Origin: Paracoccaceae bacterium | Lineage (GTDB): Bacteria; Pseudomonadota; Alphaproteobacteria; Rhodobacterales; Rhodobacteraceae | Length of the DNA: 64,000 nt | Assembly: GCA_019911965.1 (NCBI GenBank) | Contig: JAIOJF010000049.1 | Coordinates: forward strand, 1 to 64,000 | Direction: 5' to 3' | Part shown: positions 15,337 to 24,870 of the stretch, in pieces | Numbering within the stretch: the first letter of the stretch is position 1 | Layout: each line of letters opens with the position of its first letter | Notes under the pieces: generated by a model | Databases searched by the model: none | Told to the model about the DNA's origin: nothing | The model's input: the letters and a program-made list of their open reading frames with translations, nothing else | Position numbers and translations under genes: made by a program

Positions 15337-16317
15337 TCAGCGCCGGTGCAGCCGCCGCAGATCGCTGGCCGACATGCCGAATTCCCGCCGGAAAGCACGG
15401 GCGAATACCGATTGCGAGGTGAAGCCGGTGCGCAGCGCGATTTCCTGCGCCGGCAGGGCGGTGTCCAGCACCATTCGCCGGGCCTCCTGCAGGCGCAAGC
15501 CCAGGAAGAACGCGCCGGGCGAGCGGCCAAGTTCCTTCTGGAACAGCAATTCCAGCCCACGCCGCGATAGCCCCACCGCCCGCGCAATTTCGGCTGCCGA
15601 GCCGGGATCGCCCAGCGATTTGCCCATCAGTTCCACCGCCCGCGCGGCCTTCGGCGCGGTCCGTTGCAGCCGCGCCGTCGAAACCGGCATTTGCGGGGCC
15701 GAGGCCCCCTGCACGGTTTCATAGATGAACGCGCTGGCAACGCTTTCCGCCAGCTTGGGGCCATGACGGCTTCGGATCAGATGCAGCATCATGTCGATTG
15801 CCGGGGCGGCACCGCCGGTGGTGAAATACTTGCCCGAAATGGTGAAACGGTCATGCACCACGTTGATCCGGGGGAACACATCGGCGAATTCCTCCAGATC
15901 TTCCCAATGCGTGGTCGCTGTCTGCCCGTCCAGAAGGCCGGTGCGCGCCAGTATCCAGCCGCCGCCATCCACCCCGCCGATGGCGCGCAAACGCGGTGCC
16001 ACCTCGCGCAATCGCCGCAACAGGGCCGGTGTGGTGTGGCGCGTGAGGTTGAACCCGGCAACCACGATCAGCACGTCGAAGTCCGGCCGCGCCGCCAGCG
16101 GATCGGTGGCGATGTCGATGCCCGAGGTCAGCCGCACCTCGCCGCCTTCGGGCGAGACCAGTTGCCAGGAAAACACCTGCCGGTCGGCCCGCCGGTTGGC
16201 CGCGCGCATCGGATCAATGCAGCTTGCCAGCGATAGCATGTTGCTGTCAGCCAGCAGCAAGATGCCAACGGCGAGCGAGTCAGCCTCGACCCGGAAGATG
16301 TTTTCTTCGCTTTTCAT
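15337..16317 (-). CDS. cdhR: GlxA/CdhR-type AraC regulator of carnitine genes
   Basis: A 326-residue regulator. The N-terminal DJ-1/PfpI-like domain (about residues 10-190) senses the ligand and a C-terminal AraC helix-turn-helix (about 230-320, with LSRRGLELLFQKELG and QSVFARAFRREFG) binds DNA. It is divergent from the carnitine operon, the place of CdhR in Pseudomonas, and should activate the operon with carnitine. The frame is open up to an ATG at 16365, but the extra 16 residues are unlike the family and would leave only 38 bp for a divergent promoter. Neither start has a clear ribosome-binding site. Confidence 0.85.
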   Translation of the reverse strand: MKSEENIFRVEADSLAVGILLLADSNMLSLASCIDPMRAANRRADRQVFSWQLVSPEGGEVRLTSGIDIATDPLAARPDFDVLIVVAGFNLTRHTTPALLRRLREVAPRLRAIGGVDGGGWILARTGLLDGQTATTHWEDLEEFADVFPRINVVHDRFTISGKYFTTGGAAPAIDMMLHLIRSRHGPKLAESVASAFIYETVQGASAPQMPVSTARLQRTAPKAARAVELMGKSLGDPGSAAEIARAVGLSRRGLELLFQKELGRSPGAFFLGLRLQEARRMVLDTALPAQEIALRTGFTSQSVFARAFRREFGMSASDLRRLHRR

Positions 16318-16403
16318 CAAGGATTGATCGTATGGCGCATATTCACTGCCATGTACAACCGGCATTATAGCCAGGAATCTTGAGTCGCATATCGGAGGAT
16401 CGA
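16318..16403. promoter_or_regulatory. divergent promoter region cdhR / carnitine operon
   Basis: 86 bp between the regulator and the operon. It contains a dyad TGCC-N10-GGCA (centre near 16357), a possible CdhR operator, and the strong GGAGG ribosome-binding site of the operon at 16394-16398. Promoter boxes are not clear. Confidence 0.4.
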
Positions 16404-17315
16404 ATGCCCCTGGAAATGAACCGCGAAGTCTTCATCACCTGCGCCGTCACCGGCTCGGGCGCGACGCAGGACCGATCGCCGCATGTGCCGCGCTCACCGG
16501 CCCAGATCGCCGAAAGCGCGATTGCCGCCGCCAGGGCCGGGGCGGCGGTGGTGCATTGCCATGTCCGCGATCCCGAAACCGGCAAGCCGTCGCGCCGGCT
16601 GGACCTCTACCGCGAAGTGACGGAGCGTATCCGCGAAAGCGAAACCGATGTCGTTCTGAACCTGACCGCAGGCATGGGTGGAGACATGGTGTTTGGCCCC
16701 CCCGAGCGCCCGCTGCCCTTGTCGCAGGACGGCACCGACATGGCCGGCGCGGCGGAACGGGTCGAGCATGTCAAGCAATGCCTGCCCGAAATCTGCACGC
16801 TGGATTGCGGCACGATGAACTTCGCCGAAGCCGATTACGTGATGACCAACACGCCGGGAATGCTGACCGCGATGGGCCGGATGATGACGCATCTGGGCGT
16901 CATGCCCGAGATCGAGGCCTTCGATACCGGCCATCTGTGGTATGCCAAACACCTGGTGGACGAGGGCATCCTGAAAGGCCCGGCGCTGGTGCAATTGTGC
17001 ATGGGTGTGCCCTGGGGCGCGCCGGACGATCTGAACACGCTGATGGCGATGGTCAACAATGTGCCGAAGGACTGGACCTTTTCCGCCTTTGCGCTGGGGC
17101 GTCACCAGATGGCCTATGTCGCCGCCGCGGTGCTGGCGGGCGGCAATGTGCGGGTCGGGCTTGAGGATAACCTGTGGCTGGACAAGGGTGTGCTGGCGCG
17201 CAACGACCAACTGGTAGAACGCGCGGTGAGCATCATCGAGAACATGGGCGCAAGGGTGATCGGCCCGCAGGAGGTCCGCGAAAAACTGGGCCTGACCAAG
17301 CGGGCACCGGATTGA
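16404..17315 (+). CDS. cdhC: BKACE, dehydrocarnitine cleavage enzyme
   Basis: A 303-residue beta-keto acid cleavage enzyme (DUF849). It condenses 3-dehydrocarnitine with acetyl-CoA and splits it into betainyl-CoA and acetoacetate. The zinc ligands H51-C-H53 (VVHCHVRD) and the later glutamate in VGLEDN are visible, in a TIM-barrel fold. The start MPLEMN has GGAGG five bases upstream. It is first in the operon before carnitine dehydrogenase, which fixes the likely substrate; other BKACE enzymes act on different beta-keto acids. Confidence 0.88.
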   Translation: MPLEMNREVFITCAVTGSGATQDRSPHVPRSPAQIAESAIAAARAGAAVVHCHVRDPETGKPSRRLDLYREVTERIRESETDVVLNLTAGMGGDMVFGPPERPLPLSQDGTDMAGAAERVEHVKQCLPEICTLDCGTMNFAEADYVMTNTPGMLTAMGRMMTHLGVMPEIEAFDTGHLWYAKHLVDEGILKGPALVQLCMGVPWGAPDDLNTLMAMVNNVPKDWTFSAFALGRHQMAYVAAAVLAGGNVRVGLEDNLWLDKGVLARNDQLVERAVSIIENMGARVIGPQEVREKLGLTKRAPD

Positions 17316-17349
17316 TCTGGGCGTCGACGAAAAGCTGCCTCGACAAGGG

Positions 17350-17371
17350 CGACGCCTGTGGCGAGGCGTCG
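17350..17371. other. hairpin between BKACE and carnitine dehydrogenase genes
   Basis: Perfect arms CGACGCC and GGCGTCG around an eight-base loop in a 155-bp spacer. No T-run follows. It may stabilise the upstream message or weaken read-through. Confidence 0.3.
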
Positions 17372-17470
17372 ATCGTCCTGTTGACCCCGAACCATCGGAT
17401 GCTGGTGGTTTCACCGGAGGGTGAGTTTTCTGATCTCGTGCGCTGCGCGAAAATACCGGAGTAGACCAAT

Positions 17471-18928
17471 ATGACCAGGACAGCAGCCATCATCGGCGGC
17501 GGGGTGATCGGCGGCGGCTGGGCCGCGCGGTTCCTGCTGAACGGCTGGAACGTGACGATCAGCGATCCTGATCCGGAAGCCGAACGCAAGATCGGCGAGG
17601 TGCTGGCCAATGCCCGCCGCTCGCTGCCCGCCCTGTCGGATGTGGCGCTGCCCGCCGAGGGCAAGCTGCGCTTCTGCGCGTCCATCGCCGAAGCAGTGAC
17701 AGGCGCGGCCTGGGTGCAGGAAAGCGTGCCGGAACGGCTGGATATCAAGCACAAGGTGCTGGCGGAAATTCAGGCCCATGCGCCCAAAGGCGTGGTGATC
17801 GGCTCGTCCACCTCGGGGTTCAAGCCCTCGGAATTGCAGCAAGGTGCTGTGCGCCCGGGCGAGATCGTCGTGTGCCATCCGTTCAACCCGGTCTACCTTC
17901 TACCGCTGATCGAGGTGGTCGGCAGCGATGGTCCCGCCGCCGCCACCGCCGACAAGGCGCATGAAATCCTGACCGGGATCGGCATGAAGCCCCTGAAGGT
18001 CAGGAAGGAAATCGACGCCCATATCGCGGACCGTTTCCTCGAGGCCGTCTGGCGCGAGGGCCTGTGGCTGATCAAGGACGGCATCGCCACCACGGAAGAA
18101 ATCGACGATGCGATCCGCTTCGGCTTTGGCATCCGCTGGGCCCAGATGGGCCTGTTCGAGACTTACCGCGTGGCTGGTGGCGAGGCCGGCATGGCGCATT
18201 TCATTGCCCAGTTCGGCCCCTGCCTGTCCTGGCCCTGGACCAAGCTGATGGATGTGCCGGAATTGACCGACGATCTGGTCAAGACCATTGCCGACCAGTC
18301 CGATGCGCAATCGGGGATGCACACGATCCGCCAACTGGAACGCATCCGCGATGACAATCTGGTGTCGATGATGCGCAGCCTGAAAGGCCGCAACTGGGGC
18401 GCGGGCGCATTGCTGAACCAGCACGATGCCCGCCTGAAGGCGCTTGAACCCACCCCGGACTTCGCCCGCCCCCTGCCGACGCTGGATCGCGTGGTGCCGA
18501 TTTCCTGGACCGATTACAACGGCCATATGAACGAGGCGCGGTATCTCGAAGCCTTCTCGAAAGCCTCGGACCGGTTCATGGAAATCATCGGGTGCGATGC
18601 CGCCTATATCGCCGCCGGCAACAGCTATTTCACCGCCGAAACCCATTTGCGCCATATCGACGAGGCACTGGCGGGGGATCGCATCCGGGTGGAAACGCAA
18701 TTGCTGTCGGCGGGCGGCAAGAAATACCAGATTTTCTGCACGATGTACCATCAGGACGGCCGCTTGCTGGCCACGGCGGAGCAGGTGCTGATCCATGTCA
18801 GCCTGCAAACCCGCGCGGCCACAATGCCACCCTCGGACATTGCCGATAAGCTGGCCCGCATCGCCAAACTGCACGCAGCCCTGCCGATCCCCGAGGGGGT
18901 TGGCCGCCATGTCGGCCAGCCGCGGTGA
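17471..18928 (+). CDS. cdhA: carnitine 3-dehydrogenase fused to betainyl-CoA thioesterase
   Basis: A 485-residue two-enzyme fusion. Residues 1-320 are an L-carnitine 3-dehydrogenase of the 3-hydroxyacyl-CoA dehydrogenase family: NAD motif GGGVIGGG at 9-16 and catalytic histidine H136 in CHPFNP. Residues 335-485 are a 4HBT thioesterase with the TDYNGHMNEA motif (D348 and neighbours), the equivalent of CdhB. It oxidises carnitine to dehydrocarnitine and, after BKACE cleavage, hydrolyses betainyl-CoA to glycine betaine. The fused form is known from rhizobia and relatives; Pseudomonas has two genes. The last bases overlap the GTG of the next gene. Confidence 0.92.
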   Translation: MTRTAAIIGGGVIGGGWAARFLLNGWNVTISDPDPEAERKIGEVLANARRSLPALSDVALPAEGKLRFCASIAEAVTGAAWVQESVPERLDIKHKVLAEIQAHAPKGVVIGSSTSGFKPSELQQGAVRPGEIVVCHPFNPVYLLPLIEVVGSDGPAAATADKAHEILTGIGMKPLKVRKEIDAHIADRFLEAVWREGLWLIKDGIATTEEIDDAIRFGFGIRWAQMGLFETYRVAGGEAGMAHFIAQFGPCLSWPWTKLMDVPELTDDLVKTIADQSDAQSGMHTIRQLERIRDDNLVSMMRSLKGRNWGAGALLNQHDARLKALEPTPDFARPLPTLDRVVPISWTDYNGHMNEARYLEAFSKASDRFMEIIGCDAAYIAAGNSYFTAETHLRHIDEALAGDRIRVETQLLSAGGKKYQIFCTMYHQDGRLLATAEQVLIHVSLQTRAATMPPSDIADKLARIAKLHAALPIPEGVGRHVGQPR

Positions 18929-19683
18929 ACCGCGTCCTGATCACCGCCGGTGCCGCCGGTATCGGGCGGGCGATGGGCGAGGCTTTCGCGGCCAAATGCT
19001 GGCAGGTCTGGGTTACGGATGTCGATCAGGCGGCGCTGGATAGCCTGCCCCCCGACTGGCAGCGCGATTGCGTGGACGTGACGGACGAGGCCGCCGTCAG
19101 CGCCATGTTTGCGCGGTTGCGCACCGAATGGGGCGGGCTGGACGCGCTCTGCGCCAATGCCGGGATTGCCGGGCCGACGGCGCGGATCAGCGAGATTGAT
19201 CTGGCGGATTGGCGGCGCTGTGTCTCGGTCAACCTGGAAGGCGCGTTTCTGGCGGCGAAACATGCCGCGCCGATGATGCAGGCGGCACGGTCGGGGGCGA
19301 TGATCCTCACATCCTCGACTGCCGGGCAATTCGGCTATCCAAACCGCGCGCCCTATGCGGCGGCGAAATGGGCGGTGATCGGGCTGATGAAGACGCTGGC
19401 TATGGAGCTTGGCGAGTACAACATCCGCGCCAACGCGATCTGCCCGGGTTCCGTCGAAGGGGCAAGGATGGAGGGTGTGTTGCAGCGCGAGGCGGCGATC
19501 AAGGGCATGACCCGCGATCAGGTCTATCGCGGCTATGCCGATGGCACGTCGATGAAATCCTTCGTGAGTGCCGCCGATATCGCCAATATGGCGGTGTTTC
19601 TGGCCAGCCCCGAGGCGCGGTTCGTGTCCGGCCAGGTGATCGCTGTGGATGGTCATACGGTGAACCCGGACCCGAAAATCTGA
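18925..19683 (+). CDS. SDR oxidoreductase of the carnitine operon
   Basis: A 252-residue classical short-chain dehydrogenase starting with GTG that overlaps the preceding stop (GTGA). Cofactor motif TAGAAGIGRAMG near residue 7, active-site serine in TSSTAGQ and YAAAK tyrosine/lysine. The coupling suggests a role in carnitine use. It might reduce the acetoacetate released by BKACE to 3-hydroxybutyrate or handle a carnitine isomer. Neither role can be decided from sequence. Confidence 0.85.
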   Translation: MNRVLITAGAAGIGRAMGEAFAAKCWQVWVTDVDQAALDSLPPDWQRDCVDVTDEAAVSAMFARLRTEWGGLDALCANAGIAGPTARISEIDLADWRRCVSVNLEGAFLAAKHAAPMMQAARSGAMILTSSTAGQFGYPNRAPYAAAKWAVIGLMKTLAMELGEYNIRANAICPGSVEGARMEGVLQREAAIKGMTRDQVYRGYADGTSMKSFVSAADIANMAVFLASPEARFVSGQVIAVDGHTVNPDPKI

Positions 19684-19801
19684 CACCGCCCCAAGATCAC
19701 GATTGCGCGTTCGCGGCAAGTTCGGCTTCGGGTTGTGCGGGTAATGTGGTATTGCGTGGGTCAATGGACTTCGGATGAACCGAAGCCATGATAGGGAAGT
19801 C

Positions 19802-20455
19802 ATGTTTACCAGTTCGCAATCCTCGGCATTGCCAGGTCTTGGCAGCGCCGCGCCTGAATTCACCTGTGAATCCACGCATGGCGATGTGACGCTGCGTTCC
19901 GGTCCGCCGGGAAGCTGGACATTGCTGCTCAGCCATCCGGCAGATCACACGCCGGTCTGCACCACCGAACTTGGTTCGGCGGCAAGGCTGCATGATGAAT
20001 TTGCCGCGCGCAATGTGGGTATTCTGGCGCTGTCGGTCGACAGCCTGATGGACCATGTGAAATGGCAGACGGATATCGAGGAAATCTATGACACCAGGGT
20101 GACGTTCCCGATCCTGTCGGACGTCGACCGCCGGATCGCCACCCGCTTCGGGCTGATCCACCGGTTTGAAAGCCAGGACATGATGGTGCGCGCGGCGATC
20201 ATCATTGATCCTGAGTTCCGCATCCGGCTGGTGCAGGTCTATCCGATCTCGGTCGGGCGCAGTTTCGAGGAATTGCTGCGGGTGATCGACGCGCTGCAAA
20301 TGGCTGACAAGCATGGCATTGTCACCCCGGCGGACTGGTATCCCGGCGACAAGGTGGTGATCCGCCCGGAAATGCCGGATGCCGAGGCGGAAAAACGTTA
20401 TCCGAACGGGTTCACGCGCGTGCGCGATTACTTCCGCACCACCAAGATCGACTGA
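19802..20455 (+). CDS. 1-Cys peroxiredoxin (Prx6 family)
   Basis: A 217-residue thiol peroxidase. The peroxidatic cysteine lies in HPADHTPVCTTELG and the conserved arginine in the VRAAIIIDP region; the long C-terminal dimerisation domain (VTPADWYPGDKVVI) is typical of the Prx6 group. The ATG of MFTSSQSS is chosen because AGGGAAG lies just before it; an ATG nine codons upstream has no such site. It reduces peroxides in the cytoplasm. Confidence 0.92.
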   Translation: MFTSSQSSALPGLGSAAPEFTCESTHGDVTLRSGPPGSWTLLLSHPADHTPVCTTELGSAARLHDEFAARNVGILALSVDSLMDHVKWQTDIEEIYDTRVTFPILSDVDRRIATRFGLIHRFESQDMMVRAAIIIDPEFRIRLVQVYPISVGRSFEELLRVIDALQMADKHGIVTPADWYPGDKVVIRPEMPDAEAEKRYPNGFTRVRDYFRTTKID

Positions 20456-20487
20456 AGCAGGTTATCCCGGCCCAATATGCCTCAGTT

Positions 20488-21345
20488 TCAGGCGATTTCT
20501 GCCCGCAGCCCGGCCAGCAGCTGCGGCATTTCGCGGGCATCCACAACCGCGTCTCGCACCAGGTTGTCGAAATGCTGGGTGAAGATGCGCACCCGGCTGG
20601 ATTCCCGGAACGCCAGGTAATTCTGCCCCAGATAGACCACCGCCAGCAGTGGGCCGAACACCGTCAATGGCGCGCTGAACACCCGGCGGGCATCGAACAG
20701 GAAAATCCGCATCGACGGAAAATGCGCATCGTAAAGGTGTTGCAGATGGTCGATCTGGGCCAGCCTGATCTCCGGCGACAGGCCGGTATAATACCCCTCG
20801 GCGCGGGCGAAGCTGTCGATCTCGTGGCGGGGGAAGGCGATCTCGTAATCGCTTTCACGTTGCTCGAACCAGTCAAGCTGATCGTCTGCCGCGCCGATCG
20901 CCTGATCCGGCGTGCGCCCTATCTGCGGGCCATATTCCCAGCGCAGCATGTCGCGGGTTTTCAGGATATCGGGCAGGGTGGCGGGAACGTGGCGGATCTT
21001 GTAGCCCGCCGCCTCGCGGTGCCATTCGGTGATCTGCTGGTCGGCGGAGGATCGTGCCGCCTCGGTCACCACAAGGCTGGCCGCCAGCACATCGCCGGGG
21101 CGTTCCGGGCGATCCGTCAGGCCCAGCAGCCAGTCGGCGCTGACGCCAAGGACACGGGCGCATTCCGCCACCACCTGCGCATTCGGCAGCCGCGCATTGC
21201 GCCCCGCCAGCAATTGCGAGATGGTCGAACGGTCAACCCCTACCGCCCGCGCCAGTGCGCTCTGGTTGCTGCCGGCCTGATCCGTTGCCAGGCTCAGGCG
21301 CTCGCGGAACAGGTTGGAGCGGTCTCTCTTGTCGGTTTTGGTCAT
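20488..21345 (-). CDS. XRE-family transcriptional regulator
   Basis: A 285-residue regulator. Residues 13-70 are a Cro/CI helix-turn-helix (NQSALARAVGVDRSTISQLL, then VVAECARVLGVSADWLLGL). The remaining 200 residues form an unrecognised domain, probably a ligand-sensing or dimerisation part. It converges with the peroxiredoxin gene. Its targets are unknown. Confidence 0.85.
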   Translation of the reverse strand: MTKTDKRDRSNLFRERLSLATDQAGSNQSALARAVGVDRSTISQLLAGRNARLPNAQVVAECARVLGVSADWLLGLTDRPERPGDVLAASLVVTEAARSSADQQITEWHREAAGYKIRHVPATLPDILKTRDMLRWEYGPQIGRTPDQAIGAADDQLDWFEQRESDYEIAFPRHEIDSFARAEGYYTGLSPEIRLAQIDHLQHLYDAHFPSMRIFLFDARRVFSAPLTVFGPLLAVVYLGQNYLAFRESSRVRIFTQHFDNLVRDAVVDAREMPQLLAGLRAEIA

Positions 21346-21454
21346 GATCTGTGATTACATCAAACAAATGCAGGTTTTCAATGACTCGATGCAATATTCA
21401 CACCGGCCTTGGACCTGACTATGCCTGTGGCCGAAGCAGACAACAGGCCGCCGG

Positions 21455-21679
21455 GTGGACAGCAAGCAACGCAGCATCGCAAAGGCCGTGATCTGGCAGG
21501 CGATTGGCCTGATCAGCATGACGCTGATCGGGTTCCTGATCACCGGCTCGGCCTGGTCGGGCGGCGCGTTGGCACTGGTCAATGCCGCAATCGGGCTGGC
21601 GCTGTATCTGGCCTATGAGCTGGTCTGGGCACGGATTCGCTGGGGCATTCGGTTGCCCACAGGCCGGGAGCGTGAATAA
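21455..21679 (+). CDS. DUF2061 small membrane protein
   Basis: A 74-residue inner-membrane protein with two transmembrane segments (IGLISMTLIGFLITGS and GALALVNAAIGLALYLAYE) separated by a glycine-rich turn, matching the DUF2061 family. Translation begins at GTG. The function is unknown. The C-terminus RIRWGIRLPTGRERE is cytoplasmic and basic. Confidence 0.75.
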   Translation: MDSKQRSIAKAVIWQAIGLISMTLIGFLITGSAWSGGALALVNAAIGLALYLAYELVWARIRWGIRLPTGRERE

Positions 21680-21777
21680 ATTCACCAATGGTGAAGAATT
21701 GTTTGCCATTTGCAGAATTCCGGCGCGATGGGCCGCCTGCTAGATTTGCCACGACCCCCTGGCGAATGTGGTATCGG

Positions 21778-22680
21778 ATGCAATCGCGTAAAATACCGGC
21801 TGTTGAACTCCCGACATTGGCGATGCTGCTGGCCTGCTACGGGTTGCTTGCGATTGCCACAACCATCGTGCCGCCGGTATCGAACCTGCTGGCCTTTGCC
21901 CTGGCAACAATTGCCATCGCGCTGCATTCGTCGCTGCAACACGAGGCGCTGCATGGCCACCCGACCCGGCATTCCGGCCTGAACGAGGCGCTGGTGTTTC
22001 CGGCCATTGGCCTGCTGATCCCCTACCGTCGGTTCCGCGATCTGCATCTGGCGCATCATGTCGATACACGCCTGACCGATCCCTACGACGACCCGGAATC
22101 CAATTTCTTCTGCCCCGATGACTGGGCCAGAATGCCGCGATGGGTGCAATTGATTTACCGGCTGAACAACACTCTGGCCGGGCGGATATTGCTGGGGCCA
22201 GCCTTGTCGATGATCTGCATGGTAAAATCGGATTTGCAGGCGGTCCGGCGCGGCGAGCCGGGTGTCGCCCAGGCCTGGGCTTTGCACGCGATTGGGCTGG
22301 TGCCGGTGATCTGGTGGCTCGCAACGATTGCCACGATGCCGGTCTGGATCTACGCCGCCGCCGCCTATTTCGGCTTTGGCCTGTTGAAAATCCGCACCTA
22401 TCTGGAACACCGCGCCCATGAAAGCCCGGCCGGGCGCACGGTGATCATCGAGGATCGCGGCTTTTTCGCCTGGCTGTTCCTGAACAACAACTACCACATC
22501 GTGCATCACAGCCATCCCGGTGCGCCGTGGTACCGGATGCAGGCCTATTACTACGCCGATCCGCTGAAATATCAGGCGCTGAACGACGCTTATGTCTACC
22601 GCAATTATCGCGAGATTTTCGCGCGCCATCTGTTTCGCGCCAAGGACCCCCTGGTGCATCCCATGCTGGATCAGGGATGA
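21778..22680 (+). CDS. fatty acid desaturase family protein
   Basis: A membrane di-iron desaturase of about 300 residues. It shows the three histidine boxes HEALHGH, HLAHHVD and NNNYHIVHHSHP between hydrophobic segments. The frame is open back to an ATG at 21688, but the first 30 residues there look non-coding, so I start at MQSRKIPAVELP just before the first membrane segment; a GTG at 21766 is another option. The substrate is unknown; related roseobacter enzymes act on lipids or on small hydrophobic compounds. Confidence 0.85.
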   Translation: MQSRKIPAVELPTLAMLLACYGLLAIATTIVPPVSNLLAFALATIAIALHSSLQHEALHGHPTRHSGLNEALVFPAIGLLIPYRRFRDLHLAHHVDTRLTDPYDDPESNFFCPDDWARMPRWVQLIYRLNNTLAGRILLGPALSMICMVKSDLQAVRRGEPGVAQAWALHAIGLVPVIWWLATIATMPVWIYAAAAYFGFGLLKIRTYLEHRAHESPAGRTVIIEDRGFFAWLFLNNNYHIVHHSHPGAPWYRMQAYYYADPLKYQALNDAYVYRNYREIFARHLFRAKDPLVHPMLDQG

Positions 22681-22744
22681 GCCGGGCTTGAGACTCGGGC
22701 CGCGATGTGGTTGCCTGTGAAACAGGTTTGATCAGGCAGACATC

Positions 22745-24280
22745 ATGGCAGGCTTTACCCCGTCCGAAACCATCCTTGCCGCTGGCAGGATCACGGTTGG
22801 CTCATTGTTCTCTACCCGCGCGGCGCTGAACCCGGACCACAAGGCGCTGATCGACGGCGAACGTTCCCTGACCTATCGCGAACTGGACCGGCGCACCGAC
22901 CGGCTTGCCGCCGCCTTTGCCGCGCAGGGATTGCGCCGGGGCGACCGGGTCGCGATCCTGTCGCGCAATTGTCTGGAATATCTGGAGGTCACATTGGCCG
23001 CCGCCAAATCCGGGCTGATCGTGGCGGCGCTGAACTGGCGGCTGGGGGATCGCGAACTGGCGCATTGCATCAATCTGGTGGAGCCGGAACTGATCATCAG
23101 CCAGGAGGAATTTGCACCTGCATTGCAGCGGCTGGATATCTCGGTGCCGCGGCACTGGACGCTTGGTGCGGAGTATCAGGCGCGGATCGACGCCAGCCCG
23201 GACACCCCGCCGCCCCCCTGCACCGATCCCGAGGCCGGGCTGATCATCCTTTATACCAGCGGCACCACCGGCCTGCCCAAGGGGGCGCTGATCTCCCATC
23301 GCGCGATGATCGCCCGTGGCCTGATCCTTGCCGGTGATCTGAAGGTGCCGTTTGGCGACAATTTCATCGCCTGGGCGCCGCTTTACCACATGGCCTCGAC
23401 CGATCAGAGCCTTGGCTGCCTGATGCGCAGCGGCACGGTTCATATCGTGGATGGCTTCCTGCCGGATCAGTTGATCGACATCATCGAGGCCGTGCCGATG
23501 CGCCTGTTCGTGCTGATGCCGGGCACGGTCGGCCCGTTCGCGGATGCGTTCGTGGCGCGCAGGGCCAGGGCCAAGGGCGTGGGCATGTGCGGCGCGATGG
23601 CCGATCTGGTGCCGCGCGAACATATCGCGGCGGCCAGCCGGTGCCTGGACGCGCCCTATTACAATTCCTTCGGGTCAACCGAAACCGGGCTGCCGCCAGC
23701 CTCGAACAATGTGATCCCTATCGGGGTTGCACCGACCAGCCTGCCGAAGCGGCAGAATTCGATCTGCGAAATCCGGCTGGTCGATCCCGACGACAACGAG
23801 GTTCCTGACGGCTCGCCGGGCGAGGTGGCGTTCCGCGGCCCGACTTTGTTCAGCGGCTACTGGAATGCCGATGCGACCAACGCCAAGGATTTCCGCAACG
23901 GCTGGTTTCACATGGGCGACGTGATGCGGCGCAATCCGGACGGCACGCTGGATTACGTGGACCGGGTGAAGTTCATGATCAAGTCGGGCGGCGAGAATAT
24001 CTATCCCGCCGAGATCGAGCAGGTTTTGCTGGGCGATCCGCGTGTGACCGAAGCGGTAGTCGTGCGTCAGGCGGACGCGAAATGGGGCGAGGTGCCGGTG
24101 GCCTTCGTGGTGCGCAACGATCCCGCACTGACGGCCGAGGCATTGCAGGGGCGTTGCGAGCGTGATCTGTCCGGCTTCAAGCGCCCCAAGGCGATCATCT
24201 TCATCGACAACGCCGACCTGCCACGCTCGACCACCGGCAAGGTCCAGCGGCACGCGCTGGAAAGCCGGTTGAAAACTTAG
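22745..24280 (+). CDS. acyl-CoA synthetase (AMP-binding)
   Basis: A 511-residue adenylate-forming ligase that makes an acyl-CoA from a carboxylic acid. The P-loop is LYTSGTTGLPKGALISH, the A5 motif is YNSFGSTETG, and the C-terminal motifs VDRVKFMIKSGGENIYP and PRSTTGKVQR (with the catalytic lysine) are intact. The substrate is not evident; the carnitine cluster 3 kb away and the neighbouring desaturase are only weak hints. It ends tail-to-tail with msrB, the two stop codons overlapping by four bases. Confidence 0.88.
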   Translation: MAGFTPSETILAAGRITVGSLFSTRAALNPDHKALIDGERSLTYRELDRRTDRLAAAFAAQGLRRGDRVAILSRNCLEYLEVTLAAAKSGLIVAALNWRLGDRELAHCINLVEPELIISQEEFAPALQRLDISVPRHWTLGAEYQARIDASPDTPPPPCTDPEAGLIILYTSGTTGLPKGALISHRAMIARGLILAGDLKVPFGDNFIAWAPLYHMASTDQSLGCLMRSGTVHIVDGFLPDQLIDIIEAVPMRLFVLMPGTVGPFADAFVARRARAKGVGMCGAMADLVPREHIAAASRCLDAPYYNSFGSTETGLPPASNNVIPIGVAPTSLPKRQNSICEIRLVDPDDNEVPDGSPGEVAFRGPTLFSGYWNADATNAKDFRNGWFHMGDVMRRNPDGTLDYVDRVKFMIKSGGENIYPAEIEQVLLGDPRVTEAVVVRQADAKWGEVPVAFVVRNDPALTAEALQGRCERDLSGFKRPKAIIFIDNADLPRSTTGKVQRHALESRLKT

Positions 24281-24771
24281 GCCGGCCGGAAGGTCAGGGC
24301 CAGACCGTTCAGGCAATGGCGCTTGCCGGTCGGGGCCGGGCCGTCATCGAAAATATGCCCGAAATGGCCGCCGCATCGGCGGCAATGCACTTCGGTACGC
24401 ACCGAAAACAGGCTGGAATCCCGGCGCGTACCGACCGCACCCGGCAACGAATCCCAGAAGCTGGGCCAGCCGGTGCCGCTGTCGAACTTGGTGCGCGACG
24501 GATAGACCCCGAGATCGCAGCCGGCGCAGTAATAGGTGCCGTTCCGGGCCTCGGCCAGAAGCGGCGAGGTTTCACCCATCAGCGAATTGCTGAACGGGCG
24601 TTCGGTTTCCTCGTCCCTGAGCACGGCAAATTGCGCCGGTGACAGGCGGACGCGCCATTCGGCATCGCTGAGCGTGATTTCAAAATCCCCGGCGGCAAAG
24701 CCGATGCCGGGAAGGCTGGTGCCAAGGGCAATTCCGGCAGTGCCGGTCAGAAAGGCGCGGCGGGTGATCAT
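24277..24771 (-). CDS. msrB: exported methionine-(R)-sulfoxide reductase
   Basis: A 164-residue MsrB with a twin-arginine signal peptide (TRRAFLTG followed by a hydrophobic stretch to about residue 27), so it acts in the periplasm. Zinc cysteines C82/C85 and C130/C133 and the catalytic cysteine C153 (RHCLNG) are present. It repairs oxidised methionine in exported proteins. The Tat signal implies that it folds in the cytoplasm, with zinc, before export. Confidence 0.93.
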   Translation of the reverse strand: MITRRAFLTGTAGIALGTSLPGIGFAAGDFEITLSDAEWRVRLSPAQFAVLRDEETERPFSNSLMGETSPLLAEARNGTYYCAGCDLGVYPSRTKFDSGTGWPSFWDSLPGAVGTRRDSSLFSVRTEVHCRRCGGHFGHIFDDGPAPTGKRHCLNGLALTFRPA

Positions 24772-24870
24772 GATAAACTCCTTTTGGTTGGGCTGATCCT
24801 AACGCAGGACGGCCTGAAACAGGATTCACAACTGCTCGACAAAGTGTGAACGCCGTGTCAGAGCGCGGAA

